Assembly: GCF_028858725.1 (NCBI RefSeq)
Contig: NC_084773.1
Location: 21,708,850 to 21,772,849, forward strand
DNA length: 64,000 bases
Origin: Colius striatus
Lineage: Eukaryota > Chordata > Aves > Coliiformes > Coliidae
Reading direction: 5' to 3'
Every line of letters begins with the position of its first letter. Within the stretch, counting starts at the first letter, position 1. The notes below the pieces were generated by a model. It searched no databases. It was not told the origin of the DNA and saw only the letters and a list, made by a program, of their open reading frames with translations. The translations under genes were made by a program, and so were the position numbers. Positions 34,915 to 47,505 of the stretch are shown here, one piece after another.

Positions 34915-35410
34915 ATGATGGATAGTGGCCTAGCAACTTCATCTGCCAGTTCCCTCGGGACCCACGGATGCACCTCATCAGTGCCATGGCCTGTGCACCT
35001 TCAGGTGCCCTGGATGCTCTCAAACCTGACCTTTGTCGTGTGTGGCTCTTCATTCTCCCAGTCCTTGCCTTTGCCTCCTGCAACTTGGGAGGTATGGCTG
35101 GAGCATTTGCTGGGGAAGACTGAGGCAAAAAAGTTGTTGAGTACCTCCGGCTTCTCCATGCCCTGGGTAACCAGGTCTCCCATTTCCTTCTGGAGAGGGC
35201 CCACATTTTCCCTAGTCCTCCTTTATCACCAACATACCTACAGAAGCTCTTCTTCTTGTCCTTGATGTCCCTGGCCAGGTTTAGTTCCACCAGGGCTTTA
35301 GCTTTCCTAACCTGATCCCTGACTACTTGGACATTTCTCAGTATTCCTCCTAGTCCACCCAATAATCTCCATGTAAAACCTTCCTGGAAGGGTTTCTTCA
35401 GTACATGTTT
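34915..35410 (-). mobile_element. CR1 LINE ORF2 fragment
   Basis: The minus-strand frames give text of the region just before CR1 reverse transcriptase: [20 protein letters not shown] and, in a shifted frame, [20 protein letters not shown]. The switch of frame and missing ends show a dead, frameshifted copy. The plus-strand 130-codon open frame here is its shadow. Confidence 0.85.
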
Positions 35411-38329
35411 CATCTAAATCTGGAAACATATTTGACAGAAATTCACAGGAAGACATTTGAAACCATTTGAAGATACTGGGGCTGATAATTTATTCCCAGA
35501 AAGAATGTCATGCTAAAATTTTCTCCCCTTCATAAGTGTCGAAGAAATTCACAAAGAGCTAAACTCAGCCCCTGGTGTGCGGCACGAGTGGAATGGCCCT
35601 GGCAACACCAATCTATATAAATGTATCTAGTAATTTATAGAACACTGAAACTTACTTTAGGGATAATTTCATGATAGTCATTTGGTAACCACCAAACTGG
35701 CAGAATTAAGGGAAATGTAATCCTGCAGGTGACTGATGCCACTAGGAATTTGGACAAGCTAATATTTTGCTACTGCAGTGATCCTCCCTCTGGCTTCAGA
35801 CTGACATTCTCAGGCTGTTGCTGGAGTGGTTTGCAGGAACAAGAGTGGAAATACCTCCCTCGAGAGTCAACTAGCAAAATCCCCCGAAGCAGAATGAGGC
35901 GTCTCATCATTGACAACACAGAGGCAAAGAGTACACTGCTCTCCAAATCAGTGCTGTGGAGATTCACAATCTACAACATGTCAAAGGACACAAGGAAGAT
36001 GACTTTTATATTGCCTTAAAATCATTGGGAGCAAAGGCTTTGCAATTGAAGCAGCACTTGCCCTCAGCAAGTTCTGTGAAAGGCCTCCAGCATTTTAAAA
36101 ACAGGACAGCAAAGGAAAATGTCCAGAAATTCATTCAGTTTGCTGTCTGTAGGGATATGGGATCACTGCTTGAGGTAGTCACAGCAACCTGAAACATTCT
36201 GACGGCTGCTCCAGACAGAAGCCACACGCTGCCTGCCCCGGGTCGCCCTGCTGCCCGCGTGCACGGCTGCAAAGGGCCCTGCAAGGCAGCAGGGTCACGC
36301 TCCTTTCGGGGGGACAGATTCCCAGTTGAAACATGCCACTGGATTTGTACATTGCACTTCACCATCCTGAACTCTGTGGGAAGGAGGGAACGATTTAGTG
36401 TGCATTTTAACTTCCACTTCTGTGGATCGACTGGAATAAAAGCCCATTTGACCAGCAATGCTTGGCAGCTCTAACAGAGTTTGCCAGCCTGTTCTTTTGT
36501 TCATTATTTTCATTTTCTGCCACTTTGCTTACATAATACGAATTCTACATTGCTCATCACGATCCAGCTTCCTTTCTTCCCACTCCTGCCTAGACAATTC
36601 TCTCCCCCTTATCCTCCATCGTCTTTCATACACATAGCGGCTTACAGCTCAGAGTAATAGGGAGGCTTTCCTCAAAGACTTCAGAGATTTTTGTGCCTCT
36701 GACACAACTTTATGTTCTTCTGCCTTTGTATTATCCAAAAAAGCTCTTTGCATCCTTTGACTGCAGAAGGAGGAAGCCTTACCTTGAACCTCTCAAGCAA
36801 ACACCTGGGTTTTGTTAAATAAAGTGCCTAAGCTTTTAGCATCTTGGGAGAAAACAGTTTGTATCAACATTGCTCTTCTCTGCATGCAGAGTGACTAACA
36901 CAGGTTGCAGTTCCACACTCTGCATTTTGGGGAACGGACAGCCCGAAAGCAGAGCTCCTGTTGACTGAATTTACCCCACCACATGGAAAAGGAGGACAAA
37001 GGCAGGAGCAGTGTAAGGGCACCTGTGCACTCATCTTGCTGCTGGAAAATGCTCATGGCTGGAAGTCTGAAGGGATGACACAGACAACATCAGAAGGAAA
37101 CCCTTTATCACCAGGTCTACAGCCAGCTGATACTTCTGGCTTTGAACAACAGCACCACAGCTGCCAGAGCAACCTTTCTGTTTCAATGTTTCATGCTATA
37201 ATGTGTGCAGTGAAGTCCCACCTCCCCAGCCCAAGCTGTAAGCAAGTTGGAAGTCGGGACTGAAGTGTCCTGGACGACTTCTCAGTCTTAAACAGAGTGA
37301 AAAGTGGTGGAAACATGAAACAGCCCAGCCAGTCCTGCTGACCTTTCCTCAGCTGGACTCAAATGGCACCCTGCTGCCTCCAACACAAACCAGCACAGAA
37401 TACAAGCTGAAAGTGCTCAAGACCCAGTGTTCAAGTACATTCCCTACCAGTCAAAAGCAGCTTGGGAAATCAGGTTCCTTCTATGCACACTCAGTTTGTC
37501 TCCATCACTTGTTCTTCACTGGTGGTGTCCTTTGTGGTCAAGAGGCAGTTCTGAAGGGTTCTGCTTTTTTGAGCTCATTAACCTTATCGGCCTGGGGTGA
37601 CTTGTGTGATTTTGTGCATACAGAGTGAAGAGTTTTGGGGGTTTTCTGCTGCCACTCATAAGGTTACCAATTATATTCAGGCTTGCTCAGATGCTCAGGT
37701 CTTTGTCAAGGCTATGAAGCCTTGTAACCCTTATCTGCAATTTCCAGGTGCCTCACAGTACCCTGAAAAAGTACTTTTAATCAGGTCATGTGTCACCTGG
37801 CAGCAGCATTTGGTGTGTGTGCCAGGCAGCGATCTGCGCAGGGCACACGCAATTAACACTCCCTCTCTGCAAGAGGTGCTGAACAAAACTATCATCATTC
37901 ATTTCTCTTCTCTTTACAAGGACCAAAGGAAAACAAAAGGCTTAATTCAACTCTGGCAGGTAAAAGAGTCCATTGACCTCAGAGGGGAGTGAAACTGGAA
38001 TTAAAATGGGATTTTTAAGCTGTCATGGACCAGATGTTTTGTGTTATGGCTGCAATAGCTTCGGCAGGACTTTGTCTACAGAGTCCTTTAGGGATCTTGT
38101 GCTGTGAGAGATACTATATGAACACTGATATTAATTACCCCGCTGTTGTGAATGTGTATCGGTGTTTTAAAACTTCAGATCTCACGTTAACGTTGTGGCT
38201 TTTCAAATGGGATTTACATTTAAAAGCAAGTGGTTTTGCTCTCAGTCCTGAGACGTACAGAACAATAACGCCACTAAAAACGGGACCTGCCAAAGCGTCA
38301 GTCCAAGGAAACGGAGCGGCTCGGGGTAC
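35411..38329. other. Intergenic, no gene found
   Basis: Unique AT-rich sequence with chance open frames only. Confidence 0.45.
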
Positions 38330-38648
38330 CCTTTGCACTGACCCCTTCCCTCGTGCCTGTGAACCTGAAAGGTTTCCACAGCTCCGCAGTCGCTCGGGGC
38401 TCCTCATTCGCTCTAACGCCTCAGTGTAGGAGCGCACGTCGGGCAGCGCTTCAGTGCGCTTCTCACCGCTGTGGGGACGGCAAATCCCCGAAGCATCACC
38501 GACGGCAGGGTGGGCTCCGACGGACATCGATGCAGGTCCCACAAACCGGCACAGCTCCCCTCGCACCTCCAACTCCCCCCAAACACACACGGAGACCCCC
38601 CAGAGCCCCCCCACCGCCCCCCACCGCCCCCCGGCACCGCGGCACTGC

Positions 38649-38663
38649 AGCGCCACCTGCTGG
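38649..38663 (-). promoter_or_regulatory. CTCF-type binding motif
   Basis: The minus strand reads CCAGCAGGTGGCGCT, a very close match to the CTCF core consensus (CCASYAGRKGGCRS). It sits inside a CpG-rich island between the left gene's promoter and the right-hand promoter, a typical place for an insulator. Confidence 0.65.
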
Positions 38664-38691
38664 GCGCAAGAGGGCGGCCGCTCCGTCGGGC

Positions 38692-38782
38692 TGGCACGGC
38701 ACGGCTCGGAACTTGGTACTGCTCGGCACGGCTCGGAACTTGGCACTGCTCGGCACGGCACGGCACGGCACGCCACGGCACA
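38692..38782. repeat. Two 27-bp units plus a CGGCA run
   Basis: CGGCACGGCTCGGAACTTGG... occurs twice at 27-bp spacing (T/C difference in the last part), followed by four or five CGGCA units. Diverged CTCAGCACGG copies go on to about 38860. Confidence 0.85.
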
Positions 38783-38880
38783 GCTCAGCACAGCACTGCA
38801 TGGCTCGTGGCTCAGCACGGCTCAGGCCTTGACCTGGCATGGCTCAGCACGGCTCAGCACGGCCCGCGGTGCAGCATATG

Positions 38881-41800
38881 GCATCTGCCTCAAATCAGTA
38901 TCTGCAGAGCAGAGGTGCCGCTTCCACACCTCTCCAGAATGAATCTGTTCATGACGGCAGCTGACTCGGGAGATCACTTTGGTCCTTCCTTTCAGATAAA
39001 AGGGAAAGCCAAGCTCTTCCAGTCAGCTGGAGCTCGCTCTTAATTCTGTGGATCAATATGATTTCTGGCTTTTTCCAGTGGTGCTCAGGCTTTCCAGGAG
39101 GGGCACCTGAGCCCTGGGTGATTGATTTCCTCACTTTCCCCTGCCATTTAAAAGAAAAGGGAAATTCTCATCTCGAAGACAGACCCAGAATTCTCACACG
39201 TGCATCCTAGGAGCTGCCTGCAAGAGTGTGCTTCTGTGCTAAAAGATCTGTGGGCAGTCTAAATACTGCAGGAGCCACTCTCTGTGCACATACCTGCCAG
39301 CTCACTTCCCAGGCACGCTGTCAGGAGCAGAGAAACCAGGAGCAGCTTCCACGTTTCCTGCGACAGTGTATTTGGGACCTAGACACGAGAGTTGTTCTGC
39401 CATGAAACTGAGCATTACAAATATTTGCCCGTGTGCAATTTAGTTTGGAAAGCTGAGCACCTGTCAGAAGCATTTGTGAACTATAAGAGGAGGCAAGTGA
39501 GAAGCAGGAAAGAAAACCACCTAATTGTACAAAGACTGATTTTGTTCAGAAACACATTATCTGTGTACTGGGCTGGGAGTCTGAGGAGTGAGGAGGTGTT
39601 CCAAGGAGCCACTCGGGAGCAGGTGAAACATCTCAGCCATCAGCCTGCAAATCCCCCTCTAATTGTTGAAGACTAAGGAGGGAGTTTAGGGGGAGATTAC
39701 TTTAGGCTCAGTTCTCTGGGAGTTTTCCTATTGATTTTAAAAGGACTGAGGTCAAACTGTAGCTGCCTGCTCCAGGGTTTTCTCAGTGAAGCAGCTGTGT
39801 TTGATCACTGCTGAGTAAAGAATAAATGTAGATAAAGCCAGGGAGAAGGCACTGGAATGAGAGCAAGGGATAGGAACCTATAGAGCCTGTCCTCAAGCTA
39901 CCTGTTATTGCCATTTAACATGTAGTGAGAATAAATAAACACAAAATACACCGTAGTAAGTCCTGCCTGTAAGGGGCTACAGGCTCATTAAGAGAGCAGT
40001 GAATAAAAGGTCACACATCCATCAGTAAAGCTTCAATCATATTCAAACCCTTATGATTTATTTCCTTCCCCTTCTCTTCAGCAATCCTTGGCTCCTCTCT
40101 AAAATGTCTCTTAGCAGGAGAACACTTGATATCCCTCTGGCTCTGCAGCCCCTAAGCCCCTCGCTGCCCTTCCAGCTGCCTGTGGTCCCATTGCCACCCA
40201 GTAGCCCAGTCTGTGATGCACTCTGCTCTCCAGCACAAGGAAATATTAAGCTTCTCACCCATGGTGCTGTGGTCTTAGATATTAACTTTTTGGATCAAAA
40301 GGGGGTTTTAGGTGATAACATCAGAGGACCTGCCGAGTAGCAATCAGGAGGAGTTTTGATCCAGAAGGGATGGCAGAGCAGCAGCAGCTGGGGATGCCCC
40401 ATCACAGGGAGTGCCAGGTGCACAACTTCATGTGCTGGATGTTGGGGTTTGCTGTCTGTGTGAAGAGCTGTCTGACATCCAGCACATAAGGGAGCTGGGT
40501 AATAAGTAAAAACCCCAGATGTGAACCCACCAGAGCTTTGCACATCATGGCTAACCCTTCCTTAACCCTTTACCCCAGGGACACCTGAACTGAGACGCTC
40601 CTGGTTGTTTCTGCAGCACTGTATTCACAGGTCACTTGCAGGTTCTGGTTCTTGTGGCCAACCTACATCATCTTTCACAGTTGCTCTGACAGGTCACAAA
40701 GCCACGATGTATTATTTCTGTTGCTCTCTCACGTCTCTACTCCAGGCTGTGGCCACTGTATTGCTGCTACACTGAGCTTACAGCTGGCACAAGCTGCCCT
40801 GACAGCCCTCGAGGGTTGTTTTTTAGAGGAAGAGAGAGCAAAACCTTTCAGCTGTTCTTACTTAGCCAGCCAGCTCTCTGCCTAATCAGCCCCTCATATA
40901 TCAGACCCCTAGCCTTAGACCTGAAGGGCCTCAGTGAATGAGTTCTGTGTGATAACCTCTGCTTCCTAGCAGCAACTAGAAGGTGTCCAGAGTTGAAGAG
41001 CTTCAAGGTCCAGGGGCTGCCGTTGTTAGAGGAGGTAACTCTGTCATCTACTCTGGAGAAAAGCAATGGGTGTTACAGTGTGGGTGTTGTGGGGGATCCC
41101 CATTGGCTTCTGCAGCAGCTGTGGGTGCCCACAATCTGAGCACTGCATTTTGGGCCCCTTTTCCCCATTCCTGTCAGTCAGTCAGTGGGAAGTTCTGGTG
41201 GACAGACAGGTAGATGGGTGCCAGCCACTGGCAACAGCACAATGGTCTTTGAATGGAGAGCAAAGACATGAAAAATATTCTTGGTGAAACTATATGGGCA
41301 GCAATCTTGTATCAGGACAAGGAGCTTCTTGTACAGTTGTGATCTTCCTTTCTAACCAGTTTGTGTTGTGCCACAAAATCCAAAGCTCCTTCAATCCCAG
41401 AGATGGGTCTTTTTTAAAGCTATGTAAGTTTCCCTGAATCAAGGGTAAAAGTGCACTGTGTTCAATAGCTGCATATTTGTTCTCCAATACACAGTTTCTT
41501 TTGGGTTTGTTTTGTTTCGTGGGGGTTTTTACTTCAAAAGTAACATGCAATTAATCATGGAGAAGCATGAGTGGCTGACTTTTATCCAGATACTTGATTT
41601 ATTTTGTTGCTTCCTTAAAGGCAAACACTCCTATTTAATTATAGCAAAGGCTTATGCTATAAAAGACACAAAATAACTACATAAATCCTTAAAACTAATA
41701 GCACATGTGCCCATGTTTTGTCATTGCCAACTTAGGGCTTGACCTAATTTCTGCTGAAGTTAGTGGACACTTTACCCACTGAAATCAATAGAAGAATTAC

Positions 41801-44800
41801 TGCAGCCTTTGCTGGAGCAAGTGGAAACCCCGTTCTGGAATATGCAACAACTCCTCTGTCAGGAATGGCACAAACTGATGTAGAATTGAAGCGTTTCCCT
41901 GAAGCCACTCTGGGTGCTGATGTGCAAGGCGTGGGTGGGGAAGGGGTGGAGGTCTGCTTCCAGCTGGAGCTCAGCTCTGAGAACATTTCTGCCCTTCTGT
42001 TTCTAAAGGACAGAGCTTGTTCTCTGAGGAGTGGACAAGAAATATGTAAAGAATCACCCAGGCTCGCTGAGGGGATATTTTTTCATTACTATCTAAGGAG
42101 AGGTCTCTGTATTATGTTGTGAGATGGTCAGATTTTCCATTTTCAGAGCCAAACCTTTCAGTTCTTTCTCAATCAACATTCCAATTGATCTGTCATTGCC
42201 CATTTTAACTAAGTAGATGCAACAGGACTAAGGCCAAGTTTAAAATATGAATAAGAGGATGAGCTATGAGGTGAAATGCTGCTGCCTGGCTTTTACTGTA
42301 CAAATGTTCTTGCTGCTTGGCAAATTTGCTGTCTGAGTATCACTGGCATACTCACGAGATGAGTGCAGCACTTCTCTGGGCTGCCCAGTGTGCCCAATGT
42401 CTTCCTTCTCCCCGAGTGTTATCCCAAGGGGGAAGAGGAGATTTCAGTGCCCCAAGGGTGATGGGGTGCCTGTTCCCACGGGGGCTGCAGGTCATCAGGG
42501 CTGATGTACAGGGCTCGGTGCATCGCCATTGCCTTGAAGTCCCAGTTTGCTCTGGTAAGAGCCTTGGCAGTTTTCCAGCCTTCTCCATACTCTTTGGTTC
42601 TTTCAAAAAGCAGAGCACTACAGGCTCACACAAGTTCTCCTCCAGAAGACGTAATTAGTTTTGACACCTATGGCATGTCAGGGCAGCGTCAGGCCTTCAC
42701 CTCCCCTCGGAGCTGTCAGTTCTCTCCAACCTCTGATTATTTCTGTGCAGTTTACTGTACGTCTCCCCAACACCAACAGAGCCCCTGTAAGCTGTTCTGC
42801 TGCTGGCAGAAGGAGCTGGGACCGTTTCCAGGCTGCAGGAGGCCCGTCCCCCAGATGTGTTACCTGTGCTCCTGGCACATCCCCCTAATCCTGCTGCTGT
42901 TGTGCCTAACTGAAATTAAACATGTACAAGGAGTAGCCCTGGCATGAATGTTAATCACCAGCTTTTCATCCTCAGAAGCATTCTGCAAATCCCTTTGAGC
43001 CCTGGCTGTTTCAAAGAATAAGAGAGGATTAGGGAGAGACTTGCTCAGCTGATTTTGTTTTTACTGGAGCAGAGTTGCCCGCTGGCAGCCAGGGCAGCAT
43101 TTACATACACAGCCTGCCACGGGGACCAGGCTGAGACACTGCAGCACAACATCTTAATGAGCCAGATGCTATTTATTCCTGGCTGTGCTGCTGGTTAAGG
43201 ATTACATCAGTGTGTCAGTGCTGAGGTGAGGAGCTCTGGGAGGAGTGGTGCAGGTACCTGCGTGGCCCCAGCTGCACGGCTCTGCCTGTCCTGGGGTTTG
43301 CCTCTTGCAGCCAGGGAAGGTTCTCCAGCCTTACTCACAACAGGAGTGATCTTGTGCCTAGGCTGAGCTCCTGCACCAGTCCCACCAGCTCTGAAACGAG
43401 GATGTCAGGTGCCAAAGCCATCAGAGAAAAGGGCCCTGGTGATTGACCTGGAGTCCAGCTTCTGGGCTGCCTTCAGAGTGATGCAGATGCAATCACTAAC
43501 CCCTCATCGCCCATAGACAGTGTACTGACTCAGATCTTAATGAGAGCTCTGCCTCTGTCTTCAGAGGACAAGGACCTCTCCTGTGGGAGGCAGTGGTAAA
43601 GGTTATATCTCTCAAACAAGGCCTTTTGTTTCCTGATAGATGCAGAGCCTGGAGAAATCTGTCAAACCAGGCAGTTACCAGGAGCTGGCTGTGAGGCTGA
43701 CACAGCAGCCCACCACCATGGGTGGGATAACTGAGGGGGGGACCCTGCAGTCCCACCAGCATCCTTTTTCTCCCAGCCAGAAACAGCATCCCAGAATATT
43801 TGGCTAGCTGATTTTGTCTTTGCTCAGGGGTATTTTATATCCACTTCTCATGAATATTTAGCTATTTACTTGGACATTTTTGTAAATCAATTTTAACCAA
43901 GTGGGGAATATTTTGATAAAACCCATTCTGAACTTGCAAATGCAGTGTTCATGCTGGAAGCCTCGTTAGAACAATTACAAGTAATGTGCCATTAATGTGT
44001 CCAACACAAAAGAAATTAATTCTGAAGACGAGCTACAAATGAACTTCAGATCAAGAACTGTCTGCAGGAATTGCTTTGTGATGGGCTGAGTGGTGAACAC
44101 TGGCAATTTGTGACAAGAAAATGAGGCCAAATTTATTGCATAAACTACCTGTGGTTCTGCTGTAGTGGTGGCTGAGAGATTGTTGGGCTGAGTTTACCAC
44201 GAGGAGCGAGGCTCCTGCTGCAGGAATAAACTCCTTGTTTCCATGTCTCGACCCGCCACTCTCAGTCATGATGGGCTGGTTTCTCAAGAGGGTAAGAAAC
44301 GGACAGAGGCAGATGAGGGGGGAGGAAAAAAGAGCAGCATCAGGTTCATTACAGCTAGCAAAAGTGAAGGTTATTAACCAAGAAATGAGGCCCATCTGTG
44401 TGGGTTTGTAACCTCAGCAGTGTGTGGTTCCCATGGCTCCCTCAGCCCATGCAGCACCCGTGGCTTTGGGCTGGCACCTGCTCCTCATGCAGAGACCTCA
44501 TGGGAGGTAGAGACACATCTTCACCCCTTTGCTGGATGAGCAGGGAGGAAACTTTTCACTGAAACAGTGAAAAGCTGAGACAAGAGATGTGCATTGCTCC
44601 ACTGGAGAGAGGAGCCAGAACCAAAGCTGGGATCTCTGGTGGCTTCCAACACACTGCTCCCCATGCAGCTTGTCCTGCTGCTTGGCGGGTGCAGGAGCAC
44701 AGGGAAGGTCAAGGTGGAGAAGAGGAAAATGCTGTTTCCACCGTTAGTCCCTCAGGTGTTTCCCTGCATTTCTTGCCTGGCTCCCTAGGTGGCAGATGCT

Positions 44801-47457
44801 GCCTTTCTCAGCGCAGTTGGCATCCAACACTTGCTTAGCCTTTAGGGGTGTGCTGCTTGTTTCTGCATGGGAAGCTGAGCATGAGCATCTGGCTAGATTT
44901 TGTCGTTTGATCCACAGAGAGGAGTATATGAGCATCCCATGCCTGGTCTGCCTTGGACAGGACTCCCTGAGGGAAGAGGCATTCCCCAAGTTCGAGTGCA
45001 GGCAGCAGAGCAGGTCAGGATGGGGTCAGAGCCTGTGGATGCTCCAGGACACTGCTGAGTCTGGGTGTGTCTGGGTGCTCCTCTTCAGTCACTGAAGGGG
45101 TTCCTGGCCATGGGAACAAGTTTGCTCTTCTGTGTCTGGAGAATTAGGTAACTAGATGGTTTCTTTTTAATTATACAGAAGAGAAGCTCTTGTTCAATGA
45201 AGAAAATAGCAAATAACAGATCTAGACTAAGTTAGCAGGGCCCCTGCTCACCCAGAGGAGTTCTCCTGCCCACAAGTAGGTTTGTGGGTTGCAATAAGAT
45301 GCCATCAGCATATCAGGAGCATTAGTGCCATTTCTGTTTCCTCCAGACTGATGGAAAACCTGTACCTCTGAAACACTGAAACGAACCTGACCGATGGGTA
45401 CTACCAGACCTGTGACCAAATCACGGAGGCACTGCCACAGTTTCTACTAAAATCCCACTTTTTGGGCAATCTCAGCAGATTATTCAGGGATGAATGAACT
45501 GTACAGCCATGGCTGGGCTCACAGGTCTGTAGTTAATGCTTTCATGTCCTGGAGGAGGACAGGGACATGTGTGGTGCTACCGGGACCTTTTCTGGATCAA
45601 CTGGAATCAACCTCCCAGGGTGTTTTTACTGAAAGACTATCTCTTTGTACTGTTTCCTTTCATATGGTATTGCACAGACACATCTGTGATCTTCATGGAT
45701 GTCACATCAACACAGAGTAAGGTTCAGTTAAAGAAATGAACACGTCAGTCTCAGATCTGGAGTAAAGGACTGTGGCTTCAGTGGAGCCAGCAGAGAGAAG
45801 CTGATTCACAGGCACTGAGGAGCTTGCCCTGTGGTTACAAATGGTTTAAGTGAATTGTTACCACTGTGCTGGTTCAGGGATCTGGTGGTTATGCAAGAAA
45901 AACCATATGATTCACTGGAATATATGAGCTTCCCAGCCCGTGGAAGGGCAGCTCCTGGCAATGGGCAATAGGAGCAAAATGAGGTTTTTATTGTTCGAAA
46001 GGCAGAACGTGATGATGAGTGTCTGAGACTGCTCAGTGCAGTAACCAACCAATGCCTGCCTCCTTCCACAGCCCCTGAAATTCACCCTAGATTAGTCTTG
46101 TAATTCATCACATAAAAGTTCCCCTTTGTGTCCCCCAGCTGTGGGGGAGCCTTGCTGTGGGGGAAGCACGGCTGGCCGTCACACAGCAGGGAGGTGGGAA
46201 ATGGGCAGGAACACCTCTCACAACCTTTCCCCTTGTCCCAAAACCAGAACCTGAGCCTGTGTTTTTCTGACAGCAAATATAAAGCAAGCTTTGTGAGGGA
46301 GCAAGCTTCAAACACACCTCAGTTCACAGGTGGCTGTTCGGTGTTGCCAAGTACAGTCTGGCTGCCTCGGAGGGAGCAGGTTTGGGGTGCCGGCTGCTCT
46401 CCTCCTGCCTATAACAGACTTGAAAAATAGTCATTTAATATGCAGCTTCAGATTATGGGCTATCTTTGCATTTCTTATCTCTGAGGCTACCAAAACAAAA
46501 TCATGCATTATGCTTGAGAGTTTTATTAGCTCCTAATCCCAGAGGTAACAGAAGCCCGGGCCATGGCAGGCGGCAGCTCTGCGAGCGCTGGGCTGAGGCT
46601 CAGGTGTTTCCCACCAGCCAGAGCTCACGGGTGCAGCTCCTGAATCCAACGAGTGTTCCTCTCTTTTATTGCAATAAGTCAGATAGGTGATAGCTTGGCA
46701 ACAATGGGAAACAGTTATGACCCAAAGGTCCCTTTCCACAGCCGTGCAGAGGCCCCTCAGCCTCCAGCACCGACACTCTGAAGACTTTCGCTGTCGGGAT
46801 GGGTGTGCATTTACCTCCTGTGTAGGGAAATATCTCTGCAGCCTGTGAGACAGCCCAGCAACCCTCGTGTCTCACATGATGGGGTGATGTGCAAAGGGAA
46901 AAAGCCCATGACAAAGTCTCCTCCAAAGTCCTGCCCCTGAAGGGCATCGGGGCCACCTTCCATGCCACAAGTGGTTTCAGTTTGAATGTACTAAACCTCC
47001 CCCAGAAGTGATAACATATCAGTTGTGTTGATGCAATCACTCTGAAACGGACCTGAGAAGCTTTATAAAACATATTTACTGCTGTTGTTATGTGTGTTAT
47101 TCTCAAGGGACAGGAGACTTAAAAGTACCAGCCAGTAAAATGCATGTGAGCTTGCCCACCATCAGTAGAGATCACAACCAGCACAGCCTTTGGCTTGGTC
47201 CTTGGTTTGGTGCTCAGCTCAGAGTGGAACTGGCCCTCAGGGCTGTGGTGGGAGTGTGGGAGGGATCCCCAGCAAGTGGTTTGGGCAGGTTTGGGCTCTG
47301 CTCTCCTGGATGCCACCAGCCTTTTGGCTTTCTTCCTTTTGCTCTTCTTTTTTTCATTTCTTTTTGACCAACCTCTCCCCCTTGCCTTGATCAAGGGATT
47401 TAAACCTCATGCAGCCCTACACACTGTATTTATTAAGATCAGCAGTGCCCTTTGAAT
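38881..47457. other. Intergenic, no gene found
   Basis: Unique sequence. The open frame at 41763-42122 resembles old interspersed repeat text more than a gene. AT-rich tracts such as 43800-43990 are candidates for conserved non-coding DNA, which cannot be tested here. Confidence 0.45.
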
Positions 47458-47505
47458 ATCATATATTCATAGGATGGTAGGGGTTGGAAGGGACCTTTGG
47501 AGAAA
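47458..47505 (-). mobile_element. Short CR1 LINE 3'-end fragment
   Basis: TTCATAGGATGGTAGGGG followed by TTGGAAGGGACC is the reverse complement of a CR1 3' terminus. Only about 45 bases are recognisable. Confidence 0.7.

Larger units (their letters stand above)
38330..38880. promoter_or_regulatory. GC/CpG-rich island in the intergenic region
   Basis: CpG-dense sequence flanked on both sides by AT-rich DNA. It contains a CTCF-type motif, C-rich runs (AGAGCCCCCCCACCG-like) and short tandem repeats. It could be an unannotated promoter or an insulator. I see no convincing exon and donor pair. Long open frames on both strands here reflect base composition. Confidence 0.5.

Noticed and set aside
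34873..35265. 130-codon plus-strand open frame
   Set aside because: It is the antisense of a CR1 ORF2 fragment.
41763..42122. 119-codon plus-strand open frame
   Set aside because: The text resembles an old interspersed repeat and lacks splice sites. Not enough support for a gene.
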